Source: an uncultured Paracoccaceae bacterium
GTDB taxonomy: Bacteria > Pseudomonadota > Alphaproteobacteria > Rhodobacterales > Rhodobacteraceae
NCBI GenBank assembly: GCA_905182105.1
Contig: CAJJAR010000021.1
Span: forward strand, 62,001-126,000
Direction of reading: 5' to 3'
DNA: 64,000 nt
Made by a program: the position numbers and the translations under genes. The notes below the pieces were generated by a model that saw only the letters and a program-made list of their open reading frames with translations, did not search any database and was not told where the DNA came from. Of the stretch, positions 9,376 through 17,022 are shown in pieces (position 1 is the stretch's first letter; each line of letters opens with the position of its first letter).

Positions 9376-10458
9376 ATGACCCGTACAATCGTAGAATCCA
9401 AAACCAAAACAGCCATTATTGGCTTTGACCAACCGTTCTGCGTTATCGGCGAGCGGATCAATCCAACGGGTCGCAAAATTTTGTCTGAAGAGCTTGAACG
9501 GGGTGATTTTTCCCGGGTTGAGGCTGATGCTGTCGCCCAAGTCATGGCTGGTGCCAATATTCTTGACGTGAATTCAGGCGCTGTGTTCTCAAACAAGATG
9601 GCAGAAGATCCACGTTATGCAGACAACAACTTTGTAGAACCGATGCTGATGAAAGAACTCATCGAACGCGTTCAGGCGATCGTTGACGTGCCTTTGTGCA
9701 TCGATAGCTCTGTTCCGGGCGCTTTGGAAAACGGTTTGGCTGCGGCTGAGGGGCGTCCATTGTTGAACTCTGTGACTGGCGAAGAAGACCGCATGGAATT
9801 GGTTCTGCCGTTGGTTAAGAAATACAATGTCCCAGTTGTTGCAATTTCGAACGATGACACCGGCATTTCTGAGGATCCAGATGTTCGTTTTGCCGTCGCC
9901 AAGAAGATCGTGGAACGCGCTGCTGATTTTGGCATCCCCGCTCATGACATCGTGGTTGATCCATTGGTGATGCCAATTGGTGCTATGGGAACCGCTGGAT
10001 TGCAGGTTTTCGCACTGGTACGCCGTTTGCGTGAAGAACTGGGTGTGAACACGACCTGTGGTGCCTCAAACATCTCGTTCGGATTACCGAACCGTCACGG
10101 TATCAACAACGCGTTTTTACCAATGGCTATGGCTGCAGGGATGACGTCTGCGATTATGAACCCTGTAGCCTTGCCTATTGGTCCAAAGAAGATTGCAGCA
10201 AAGCGTGCTGAAGTTGAAGCCGCTGGCATTGTTCTTCCCGCGGATATGGAAGACGAGGCATTCGTACAAATGTTCGGGCTTGGCTCAACCAAGCCACGTG
10301 CAGGCAAAGAAATGGAAGCCATTCGCGCCGCCAATTTCCTTACCGACAATGACCCACATGGCACCGAATGGATTAGCACGAACAAAGTTGCCCCAAAAGC
10401 GGGCGATGAAGGTCGTGGCCGCGCCGGTCGTGTTGGTGGGCGGCGTCGTCGCACGTAA
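9376..10458 (+). CDS. Methyltetrahydrofolate:corrinoid methyltransferase (MtgA-like)
   Basis: A 360-residue pterin-binding (dihydropteroate-synthase-fold) enzyme that moves a methyl group between a corrinoid protein and tetrahydrofolate. Support: FCVIGERINPTGRK (about residues 21-34), ANILDVNSGAVF, VPLCIDSSVPGALENGL, PLLNSVTGEEDRM, DIVVDPLVMPIG and TTCGASNISFGLPNRHGIN. All are typical of the MeTr/AcsE/MtgA group; there is no B12-binding domain, so a separate corrinoid protein is needed and is not in this window. The last ~20 residues are very basic and Gly/Arg-rich. In demethylation of glycine betaine or related methylamines, such an enzyme delivers methyl groups to H4folate, which the adjacent MTHFR-like enzyme could oxidise. 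Confidence 0.87.
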   Translation: MTRTIVESKTKTAIIGFDQPFCVIGERINPTGRKILSEELERGDFSRVEADAVAQVMAGANILDVNSGAVFSNKMAEDPRYADNNFVEPMLMKELIERVQAIVDVPLCIDSSVPGALENGLAAAEGRPLLNSVTGEEDRMELVLPLVKKYNVPVVAISNDDTGISEDPDVRFAVAKKIVERAADFGIPAHDIVVDPLVMPIGAMGTAGLQVFALVRRLREELGVNTTCGASNISFGLPNRHGINNAFLPMAMAAGMTSAIMNPVALPIGPKKIAAKRAEVEAAGIVLPADMEDEAFVQMFGLGSTKPRAGKEMEAIRAANFLTDNDPHGTEWISTNKVAPKAGDEGRGRAGRVGGRRRRT

Positions 10459-10480
10459 AGTTGATTTTAAGGTAAAAACT

Positions 10481-10510
10481 GGGCCGTCCAACATATTGGG
10501 CGGCCCTTTT
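10481..10510 (+). terminator. Intrinsic terminator of the one-carbon cluster
   Basis: An 11-base-pair stem (10481-10491 with 10496-10506, one G-T pair) closes a CATA loop and is followed by TTTT at 10507-10510. The minus strand also shows a short T-run beyond the stem, so it may also end the convergent acyltransferase operon. Confidence 0.82.
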
Positions 10511-10528
10511 AGTTTTAATTGTTTTAAT

Positions 10529-11557
10529 TCAAGTTACTGCAAGGCGTTGCTTACCTCGTCCCATTGAGATTATGAAATTCTTTTGTTCTTGAACGGCCTC
10601 AAAGTCCGCCTTGCCCCGCATTCCGTGCCATCCACATGCAATAAGGGACTGCGCAACCGCTCCACCCAGTGTGTTTCCAGGTCCAGCGACAATAAACATG
10701 TCAGGTGCAAATTCCTGTGCGGCAGCTTTGATTGCACCTGCAAAGTCATAGGTCTGCGTTACTTGGGAACCCAAAGTATAGTCCCACATTGCTTTAGTAT
10801 CGCAGCCATCTGGCCACCAAATTTTACCAAAGCCATCAATTAATGGTACCTTGGGTGCAGACACCCTTAAATCAGCTAACTGTGTACGACCTTGCGCCGC
10901 GACCACTTCTTGCAAGGGACTGTGAAACGCTGCATGGTTTTGCAAGCGCATCGGGAAGTGTCCAACTTTAGGAACCGCGCTTTCAAATGCCGCCAAACCC
11001 TTCTCATTGCCTGCAAAAACAAGGATGCCGCCGAGGTTGATAGAGACACAAAGGTTATGACCTGGTTTGGTGTCGATCTGTTTGACCAATGCCAGAAGTC
11101 CAGTTTTCACAACCTCACCAACAACCCAGCCTGCATCACAAACTGAGTAGACCAGCTGCCCACCAATCAGGTTCTGTTGCATAAGGTTGCCCATGGTGTT
11201 TACCAGGCGAAACCCATCTTGATCAGCAACAGCACCCGCAAGTGCCATGGCAATATACCAACCCATGGAATTGCCCGTAACTGCGACAACTTCGATATCA
11301 TCCGCTAATGAACTGCCGTCGCAATATGCACTTGCGTAGATCAAGCCAGAAGCATTGTCGCCGCGCGTATAGACGTTTGCATCGAATTTTTCAGCGGCGT
11401 CTAGCGTTGTTATGGCAGATTGCCCCAACGCAGCACGCTGGGTGTCAAAGCCATTCAACTCGGCGTCAAAACGAGGGCTGTGTTGTTTGAGGTATCCCAA
11501 TTCGGGTGCGTTATATGTTCCGCGCCCCGGACAAATAAGAACTGCGCGGCGCGTCAT
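10529..11557 (-). CDS. FabD-like acyltransferase (ACP S-malonyltransferase family)
   Basis: A 342-residue alpha/beta-hydrolase-like acyltransferase. It has the family opening AVLICPGRGTY, a nucleophile elbow VTGNSMGWYIA (Ser near residue 96, in G-N-S-M-G instead of the FabD G-H-S-L-G), AAFHSPLQEV with the catalytic His near residue 210, and GPGNTLGGAVAQSL near 295. The His-to-Asn change next to Ser and the loss of the usual malonyl-binding Arg context suggest an acyl donor other than malonyl-CoA. It overlaps the E1 fusion gene by 4 bases (ATGA) and is the last gene of a three-gene operon. The housekeeping fabD is presumably elsewhere. Confidence 0.8.
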   Translation of the reverse strand: MTRRAVLICPGRGTYNAPELGYLKQHSPRFDAELNGFDTQRAALGQSAITTLDAAEKFDANVYTRGDNASGLIYASAYCDGSSLADDIEVVAVTGNSMGWYIAMALAGAVADQDGFRLVNTMGNLMQQNLIGGQLVYSVCDAGWVVGEVVKTGLLALVKQIDTKPGHNLCVSINLGGILVFAGNEKGLAAFESAVPKVGHFPMRLQNHAAFHSPLQEVVAAQGRTQLADLRVSAPKVPLIDGFGKIWWPDGCDTKAMWDYTLGSQVTQTYDFAGAIKAAAQEFAPDMFIVAGPGNTLGGAVAQSLIACGWHGMRGKADFEAVQEQKNFIISMGRGKQRLAVT

Positions 11558-13743
11558 TTGTCACCCCGTTTAATCAATTTGTGTGCAGCATCAATAATAC
11601 TATCCTTGGAAGGCATCGTTGCACCATATGCAGGACCTGTCGCGATAAAGCTGTCTTCGGCCACCAACCTAGCGAAATTGCTAATGTTTGCCTCAGCGAA
11701 CAACGCCATCAACCCTTCGGCCTGCCCGCCGGTGCCCCGACATTCATCAACGATTAGAACATTCTTGCAGCCGTCAATTGCGCTAAATAAAGCTTCGTGG
11801 GGCAATGGTGCCAACCAACGCAAATCGATTACGCGGGTTTTGACCCCTTCATTTTCCAACACATTGACCGCTTGGCGCGATAGGTAATGACCATTACCAT
11901 AAGTTACGATTGCCAGATCCTGCCCATTGCCATGAATACCAACCTCGCCCAACCCGATCCGCTTTTCAGGCGATGGATAGGTATCCATCCATGTGCCATC
12001 TCCATCCTCAAGATCACGGGTGTGATAAAGGGCAATCGGCTCAACAAAGACCACAACCCGCTGTTCTTCACGTGCAAGTCGCACTGACTCGCGCAACATC
12101 CCAGCAGCATCTGCGCCACTTGATGGACATGCAATTATGACGCCCGGAATATCGCGCAATACAGCAAGTGAGTTGTCATTGTGAAAATGTCCACCAAACC
12201 CCTTTTGATAGCCAAGGCCCGCAACGCGCAAAACCATTGGGTTGGTGAACTGGCCGTTGGAAAAGAAAGAGAGCGTTGCCGCCTCACCTCGTAGCTGATC
12301 CTCTGCATTGTGCAAATAGGCAAGGAACTGAATTTCAGGGATCGGGATAAAACCGTTGTGACCCATACCAATTGCAAGACCCAAAATTGACTGCTCGTCC
12401 AACAAGCTATCTATGACACGGGCTGGTCCAAATCGTTTCTGAATTTTCTGAGTGACACCATAAACGCCGCCCTTGAGACCTACGTCTTCTCCCATCATGA
12501 CCACTTCAGGATGATCCAGCATCAGGTCAGTAAGAGCCCAATTTATCAGCTTTCCCATAGTTTGTGGCGATGTTTGAGTTTTTAGCTCGTTACCAAATGC
12601 AATGCTACGGGCGTCGGTATCCACCCCGTTGCTTGGCTTGCACCCGCGCGCTGGTGGTATGATGCTCTCCATGATCTGGCTGGCTGTTGTTAACCTTGGG
12701 CGTTTGACGGCTTCATGTGACAGGGTATCTACCCGTTTTTGGGTTTGATTATACATCTCAAGTGCACGTTCCACACTAAGTGCACCGGCATCACGCAACA
12801 GCCGGACAGAATGCAGCAATGGATCGTTTGCTTCGTCTTGCTCCACTTCTGATTTTGGCAAATATGTGGTGGCGACATCTGGTCCTGCGTGCCCGTATAG
12901 GCGGACCATCCGTAGGTGTAAAAAAGCAGGTTTTTTGCGGGTCCGTACATATGCTGCTGCTTCTTGTGTGACCGCGTATGTATCATAGATATCAAGACCA
13001 TCCGCCTCGAAATATTTAACCCCAGGCCTATGTTTCATCGATTTGGCGATCCAGCCATGGGGTGTTTTTGTGGAAATCCCGATTCCGTTATCTTCACAAA
13101 CAAACAAAAGTGGCAAAGGCGCCGATTGAACAGATGACCAACCCGCTGCATTAAAGGCACCCTGCGCGGTTGAGTGATTGGCCGACGCGTCACCAAATGA
13201 GCAAATCGCGATGCCGTCTTCTGGCAACTGGCGGTGTTCAGGTGCCTGACGCCGTGCCGTACCAAGTGAATAAGCAGCCCCAAGCGCCTTTGGCAGATGA
13301 CTGGCAATCGTTGAGGTCTGTGGCGGGATAAACAGGTCTTTGGAACCCAGAACCTTATGACGCCCTCCACTAATTGGATCATCCATAGAACATGCAAAAC
13401 TGAGCAGCATGTCCCACGTCATCGTTTGACCCCTTACTTGATCTGCTCGGGCCAATTGAAACGCCGCATCTCGGTAGTGCAAAAACGCAATGTCATTGGG
13501 GCGCAGTGCGCGTGCAACTGCAGCCATGCCTTCGTGTCCAGATGAACCAATGGTGTAAAACCCCTGCCCTTCCTTTTGCATGCGACGGCTGGTGATATCC
13601 AACGCGCGGCTGGTTAGCTGAGCGCGATAGATTTCAACCGCTGTGTATGGGTCTAGACCCGATTTTGGCGCTGCACCGGTTGGAAGTTCATTGGCAGCGA
13701 CACGACGCAGGAAATTACCGTGAACAATATTGGCGCGATCCAT
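11554..13743 (-). CDS. Fused alpha-beta E1 component of a 2-oxoacid dehydrogenase
   Basis: A 729-residue thiamine-diphosphate enzyme in which the normally separate alpha and beta E1 subunits are one chain. The alpha part (about 1-370) contains the GSSGHEGMAAVA entry helix, the ThDP/Mg motif starting GDASANHS and ending in CEDNGIG, and GISTKTPHGWI. The beta part (about 390-725) contains VVMMGEDVGLKGGVYGVT, SLLDEQSILGLAIGMG, and CPSSGADAAGMLRESV. Substrates of relatives are branched-chain 2-oxoacids, pyruvate or acetoin. No lipoyl E2 or E3 gene is nearby, so the acyl acceptor is unclear. It follows the aminotransferase by 9 bases and overlaps the acyltransferase by 4. Confidence 0.9.
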   Translation of the reverse strand: MDRANIVHGNFLRRVAANELPTGAAPKSGLDPYTAVEIYRAQLTSRALDITSRRMQKEGQGFYTIGSSGHEGMAAVARALRPNDIAFLHYRDAAFQLARADQVRGQTMTWDMLLSFACSMDDPISGGRHKVLGSKDLFIPPQTSTIASHLPKALGAAYSLGTARRQAPEHRQLPEDGIAICSFGDASANHSTAQGAFNAAGWSSVQSAPLPLLFVCEDNGIGISTKTPHGWIAKSMKHRPGVKYFEADGLDIYDTYAVTQEAAAYVRTRKKPAFLHLRMVRLYGHAGPDVATTYLPKSEVEQDEANDPLLHSVRLLRDAGALSVERALEMYNQTQKRVDTLSHEAVKRPRLTTASQIMESIIPPARGCKPSNGVDTDARSIAFGNELKTQTSPQTMGKLINWALTDLMLDHPEVVMMGEDVGLKGGVYGVTQKIQKRFGPARVIDSLLDEQSILGLAIGMGHNGFIPIPEIQFLAYLHNAEDQLRGEAATLSFFSNGQFTNPMVLRVAGLGYQKGFGGHFHNDNSLAVLRDIPGVIIACPSSGADAAGMLRESVRLAREEQRVVVFVEPIALYHTRDLEDGDGTWMDTYPSPEKRIGLGEVGIHGNGQDLAIVTYGNGHYLSRQAVNVLENEGVKTRVIDLRWLAPLPHEALFSAIDGCKNVLIVDECRGTGGQAEGLMALFAEANISNFARLVAEDSFIATGPAYGATMPSKDSIIDAAHKLIKRGDK

Positions 13744-13752
13744 GATGAATTC

Positions 13753-14676
13753 CTATTTGGCGTCTTGAAGGATGAGATCTTTATACAATTCTCGGATTTT
13801 ATGGAAAACAGGACCAGCGTTGGCTCCGCCTATCACCCTGCCATCTATCTCGAACACAGGCGTTTGTGCACCAAAGGTTCCCGTGAGGAACACTTCATCC
13901 GCGCTGTAAGTATCAACCAGCGAAAAATTACGTTCAAACACTGGGATGTCGTTGGCGCGGCAAAGATCGATTACCTTTTGGCGGGTAATCCCGTTCATGC
14001 AGTAGTCACCTGTTGAGGTCCAAACCTGGCCTTTTTTAACAATAAAAAAGTTGCAAGCGTTGGTGGTGTTTACGAAACCGAACGGATCGAGCATGAGTGC
14101 TTCGTCGGCCCCTGCACGTAGTGCGTGGTTCAACGCGATGATGCAGTTTAGCTTGGAATGCGAGTTCAGCTTGGAATCTTGGGTCAACGGCAAGCCACGG
14201 TGATGCGGTACCGTGTGCAGGCGAATACCGCGGTCAATCACGCTATCATCGGGCTTGGAGTGTTCCGCGATGATCACGATTGTAGAGCCAAAGACGCTGA
14301 GGTGTGGATGTTGGAACGGCTTGCGCTTTTTGCCCCGTGTCACCATCATCCGTATATGGGCATCGTTGGTCATGCCATTTGCGGCAAGAGTATCGTGGAT
14401 GGCTTTCACCAGCTCTTCCCGCGTTTTACCGATTTCCAGATCGATATACAGCGCCGCCTCAAGCAGGCGATCAATGTGGTCGTCCATGAAGGCGATATGC
14501 CCATCATAGATCCGCATGCCCTCCCACACTCCGTCACCCAGCATAAAACCGCTGTCATAGACAGACACTACAGCTTGCTCACGCGGGACAAGATTGCCAT
14601 CAACGTAAATGAGGATATTTTCATTGCGAACGTCTTCGGGGGCATCGTGAGTGGAAACATGATCGGGTAATGTCAT
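13753..14676 (-). CDS. PLP-dependent class IV aminotransferase (BCAT / D-amino-acid aminotransferase-like)
   Basis: A 307-residue fold-type IV aminotransferase. Visible are YDSGFMLGDGVWEGMRIYDG (about 40-60), HIDRLLEAALYI, SKLNCIIALNHALRAGADEALMLD with the PLP lysine near residue 180, VNTTNACNFFIV and the C-terminal DEVFLTGTFGAQTPV. Branched-chain, D-amino-acid and 4-amino-4-deoxychorismate enzymes share these features, so the substrate stays open. As first gene of an operon with an E1 and an acyltransferase, it could deaminate an amino acid to the 2-oxoacid used by the E1. The start (ATG at 14676) follows a weak GGCTAG region; ATGs further inside would cut conserved sequence. Confidence 0.88.
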   Translation of the reverse strand: MTLPDHVSTHDAPEDVRNENILIYVDGNLVPREQAVVSVYDSGFMLGDGVWEGMRIYDGHIAFMDDHIDRLLEAALYIDLEIGKTREELVKAIHDTLAANGMTNDAHIRMMVTRGKKRKPFQHPHLSVFGSTIVIIAEHSKPDDSVIDRGIRLHTVPHHRGLPLTQDSKLNSHSKLNCIIALNHALRAGADEALMLDPFGFVNTTNACNFFIVKKGQVWTSTGDYCMNGITRQKVIDLCRANDIPVFERNFSLVDTYSADEVFLTGTFGAQTPVFEIDGRVIGGANAGPVFHKIRELYKDLILQDAK

Positions 14677-14811
14677 GAGCTAGCCTTTATGTGTTTGGTG
14701 TTGCCAAATGGCGTTACCAGATTTACCCAAAACAAATGCCTATGTGGTCGCTGGGTCAAGCCAAGATAACGCAACTAAGGTAGATGGTTTGCAACAAAGG
14801 AGAAAAGCGCA

Positions 14812-15768
14812 ATGTCAGAACCTGAATTGACCAAAATCCACCTATCCTCTGGCGGAATGCAGGCAGAAATCGCGCCTCAGGGAGCAACTTTGGTGTGTTT
14901 GTCTCGTGAAGGACGTGACTTGATTCTAGGAATTCATGATTTGGCTGATCCATCCATAAACAATTTTTATGCAGGGGCTATTGTGGGTCCAGTGGCCAAT
15001 CGTGTTTCTGGTGGTCAAGTCATAATTGATGGCCAGTCATTTCAAATGGAATGCAATGAATCTGGCACAACATCACTTCATTCAGGGAGTGATGGTTTAC
15101 ACGCGTTGATCTGGGACGTGTGTGATGTTTTGCCTGACAGCGTATTGTTGAAGATACACTTACCCGATGGTTACAGTGGGTTGCCGGGCAATCGTGAAAT
15201 TTCTGTTTTGTATGTATTGAGCAATGATGGACTGGCCGTCAAAATCACTGCCAATACTGACCAAAAAACTCCTATCAATATCGCCCATCATCCATATTGG
15301 GCGCTTCAATCCGATCAGTCTAAAACAAAACTGAGCATCGACTCTGATCGCTATCTTCCCAAAACTGCCAATGGCCTACCGACGGGTCAGTCTAAGCCAG
15401 TCGGTAATGGTCCTTTTGACTTTATTAAACCACGCGAAATTGGGGCAAATGCTGACTTGGACCATAATTGGTGCCTTAGTGAGGTGAAGTCTGAAAACCC
15501 TCGCCCTGTCGCAACATTACTGGCATCAGATGGATTACAGCTGAATATTGCAACAACCGAGGTTGGTATGCAGGTTTATACTGGTTCAGCGCTGCCAATC
15601 TTGGAGTCTTCCCATTGTAAAACTGACCAAATCCAACCTAACGCTGGAATTGCTTTGGAAGCCCAGGGGTGGCCAGACGCGCCAAATCAGCCGGCATTTC
15701 CAAACATATTTGTCGAACGAAACGAGACCTATCGCCAGACCACAAAGTATACATTTACGCAAAATTGA
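14812..15768 (+). CDS. galM: Aldose 1-epimerase family protein
   Basis: A 318-residue beta-sandwich protein of the galactose-mutarotase superfamily, which interconverts alpha and beta anomers of hexoses. Key parts are GPVANRVSGG (residues ~63-72, family G-x-x-x-N/G-R), TSLHSGSDGLHALIW with the first catalytic His region, NIAHHPYWAL with the catalytic His near residue 160, DLDHNWCL near 220 and GIALEAQGWPDAPNQPAFPN with the catalytic Glu near residue 280. An AAGGAG ribosome-binding site is 11 bases before the ATG. It stands alone and diverges from the aminotransferase operon. The sugar substrate is not evident. Confidence 0.9.
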   Translation: MSEPELTKIHLSSGGMQAEIAPQGATLVCLSREGRDLILGIHDLADPSINNFYAGAIVGPVANRVSGGQVIIDGQSFQMECNESGTTSLHSGSDGLHALIWDVCDVLPDSVLLKIHLPDGYSGLPGNREISVLYVLSNDGLAVKITANTDQKTPINIAHHPYWALQSDQSKTKLSIDSDRYLPKTANGLPTGQSKPVGNGPFDFIKPREIGANADLDHNWCLSEVKSENPRPVATLLASDGLQLNIATTEVGMQVYTGSALPILESSHCKTDQIQPNAGIALEAQGWPDAPNQPAFPNIFVERNETYRQTTKYTFTQN

Positions 15769-15888
15769 ACCGAAAAAACACACTAAGACCACATGCACGT
15801 CCTTTTGAGGCCAACGTTTGTTGCAGATTATATCAGGTAAGCCCACAGATTTGTGGTGGCACAAGTATATCAGAAAAGGAGACAATCA

Positions 15889-15987
15889 ATGACGCGACAC
15901 CAACAAAAACCAGCTCAGGTTCAACCACCTTCTTCGGCCCAACAATCATCACCACAGCCGATCATCACTGACTACGCCAGTCTGTAG
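15889..15987 (+). CDS. Possible micro-protein, Pro/Gln/Ser-rich (32 aa)
   Basis: A 32-codon frame starts with ATG 8 bases after a strong AAAAGGAGA ribosome-binding site. The product is disordered-looking, with PAQVQPPSS and QQSSPQPII, and ends in TDYASL. It stands alone between galM and the TfoX-domain gene. I recognise no family. The strong initiation site is the only positive evidence. Confidence 0.35.
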   Translation: MTRHQQKPAQVQPPSSAQQSSPQPIITDYASL

Positions 15988-16036
15988 CTGCCAAAGCCAT
16001 TGTGACAGTCTCATTCGATTTTGGTAGTTCCAACAC

Positions 16037-16369
16037 ATGACGTCGCCAATTTCATCCATCCGCAACCTTGGGCCCGCTTATGAAGAAAGTTGTGCCAAAA
16101 TCGGGATCAAGTCCGCTGAAGAACTGCGTGAACTTGGAGCTGATGAAACTTATCGCCGTTTACTTCAGGCAGGCACTAAACCTCACTTTATCGGCTATTA
16201 CGTGCTGGTTATGGCCCTACAAGGTCGGCCATGGAACGATTGCAAAGGCGATGAAAAGAAAAAATTACGGATTATTTTTGATCAGCTCAAAGCAGACGCC
16301 TTTGATAAGGGGCACAATGCCTTTGAGCAAATGATGAACCAAATTGGTGTACGGGCCAAAGGGTCATAA
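16037..16369 (+). CDS. TfoX/Sxy C-terminal domain protein
   Basis: A 110-residue protein matching only the C-terminal (helical, HhH-like) domain of the competence regulator TfoX/Sxy. ISSIRNLGPAYEESCAKIGIKSAEELRELGADETYRRLL is split here as SIRNLGPAYEE, IGIKSAEELRELG and ETYRRLLQAG (about residues 7-46). PHFIGYYVLVMALQGRPW follows near residue 48. The N-terminal TfoX domain is absent, so it is probably not a competence activator by itself; stand-alone versions are widespread in alphaproteobacteria with unknown role. It converges with ndk across a terminator. Confidence 0.82.
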   Translation: MTSPISSIRNLGPAYEESCAKIGIKSAEELRELGADETYRRLLQAGTKPHFIGYYVLVMALQGRPWNDCKGDEKKKLRIIFDQLKADAFDKGHNAFEQMMNQIGVRAKGS

Positions 16370-16399
16370 AGAAAAAGGGCCAGCAAAATGCCAGCCCTT
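16370..16399 (-). terminator. Intrinsic terminator of ndk
   Basis: Read on the minus strand, a 10-base-pair stem (16399-16390 with 16384-16375, two G-U pairs) closes a 5-base loop and is followed by a T-rich tract made by 16375-16370 and beyond. On the plus strand the same stem has two mismatches, so it serves mainly the minus-strand ndk transcript. Confidence 0.8.
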
Positions 16400-16427
16400 A
16401 AAAATCAATTCCGATTAAAGTGGTGGC

Positions 16428-16850
16428 TTAGCCTACCAACTCCAAACCAGAGAAGAAGAATGCGATTTCTTCAGCAGCGGTTTCAGGTGCGTCTGAACCG
16501 TGTACTGAGTTTTCGCCAACGCTTAGTGCGAACTCAGCGCGGATTGTGCCGGCAGCTGCGTCTGCTGGGTTTGTTGCGCCCATAACTTCGCGGTTTTTCG
16601 CGATTGCGCCTTCGCCTTCAAGAACCTGAACAACAACTGGTTCAGAAATCATGAAATCGCAAAGTTCGCCAAAAAACGGGCGCTCAGAGTGAACACCGTA
16701 AAATGCTTGGGCTTGTGCCAAAGTCATTTGAATACGCTTGGAAGCGACAACGCGCAGACCAGCTTCTTCAAATTTGGCAACGATTTTGCCTGTAAGGTTG
16801 CGTTTTGTTGCATCTGGTTTGATGATTGAAAAAGTACGCTCTAGCGCCAT
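16428..16850 (-). CDS. ndk: Nucleoside diphosphate kinase
   Basis: Ndk transfers the gamma-phosphate of ATP to nucleoside diphosphates through a phospho-histidine. The 140-residue length is standard. Present are [14 protein letters not shown] (residues 4-17), [14 protein letters not shown] (about 51-64), [15 protein letters not shown], and the active-site block [20 protein letters not shown] with the catalytic His near residue 117. The frame extends upstream, but the ATG at 16850 has an AGGAG site 8 bases before it and matches all family starts. It ends at a terminator shared with the TfoX-domain gene. Confidence 0.97.
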   Translation of the reverse strand: MALERTFSIIKPDATKRNLTGKIVAKFEEAGLRVVASKRIQMTLAQAQAFYGVHSERPFFGELCDFMISEPVVVQVLEGEGAIAKNREVMGATNPADAAAGTIRAEFALSVGENSVHGSDAPETAAEEIAFFFSGLELVG

Positions 16851-17022
16851 GGGTTTGCTCCTAAACATGGGCGGGCATGTGCCAACCCTATCAATATTGG
16901 GGGGCGCGTAACATGGCTGCGCGGCCAAGAAAAGGCTCTTGTGCGCCAGATGGATGCAAATAGCACATATAGAGGCCTCAGACCCGATTGACGCCATGGC
17001 GATGTTCAGTCACACCGCGCCC

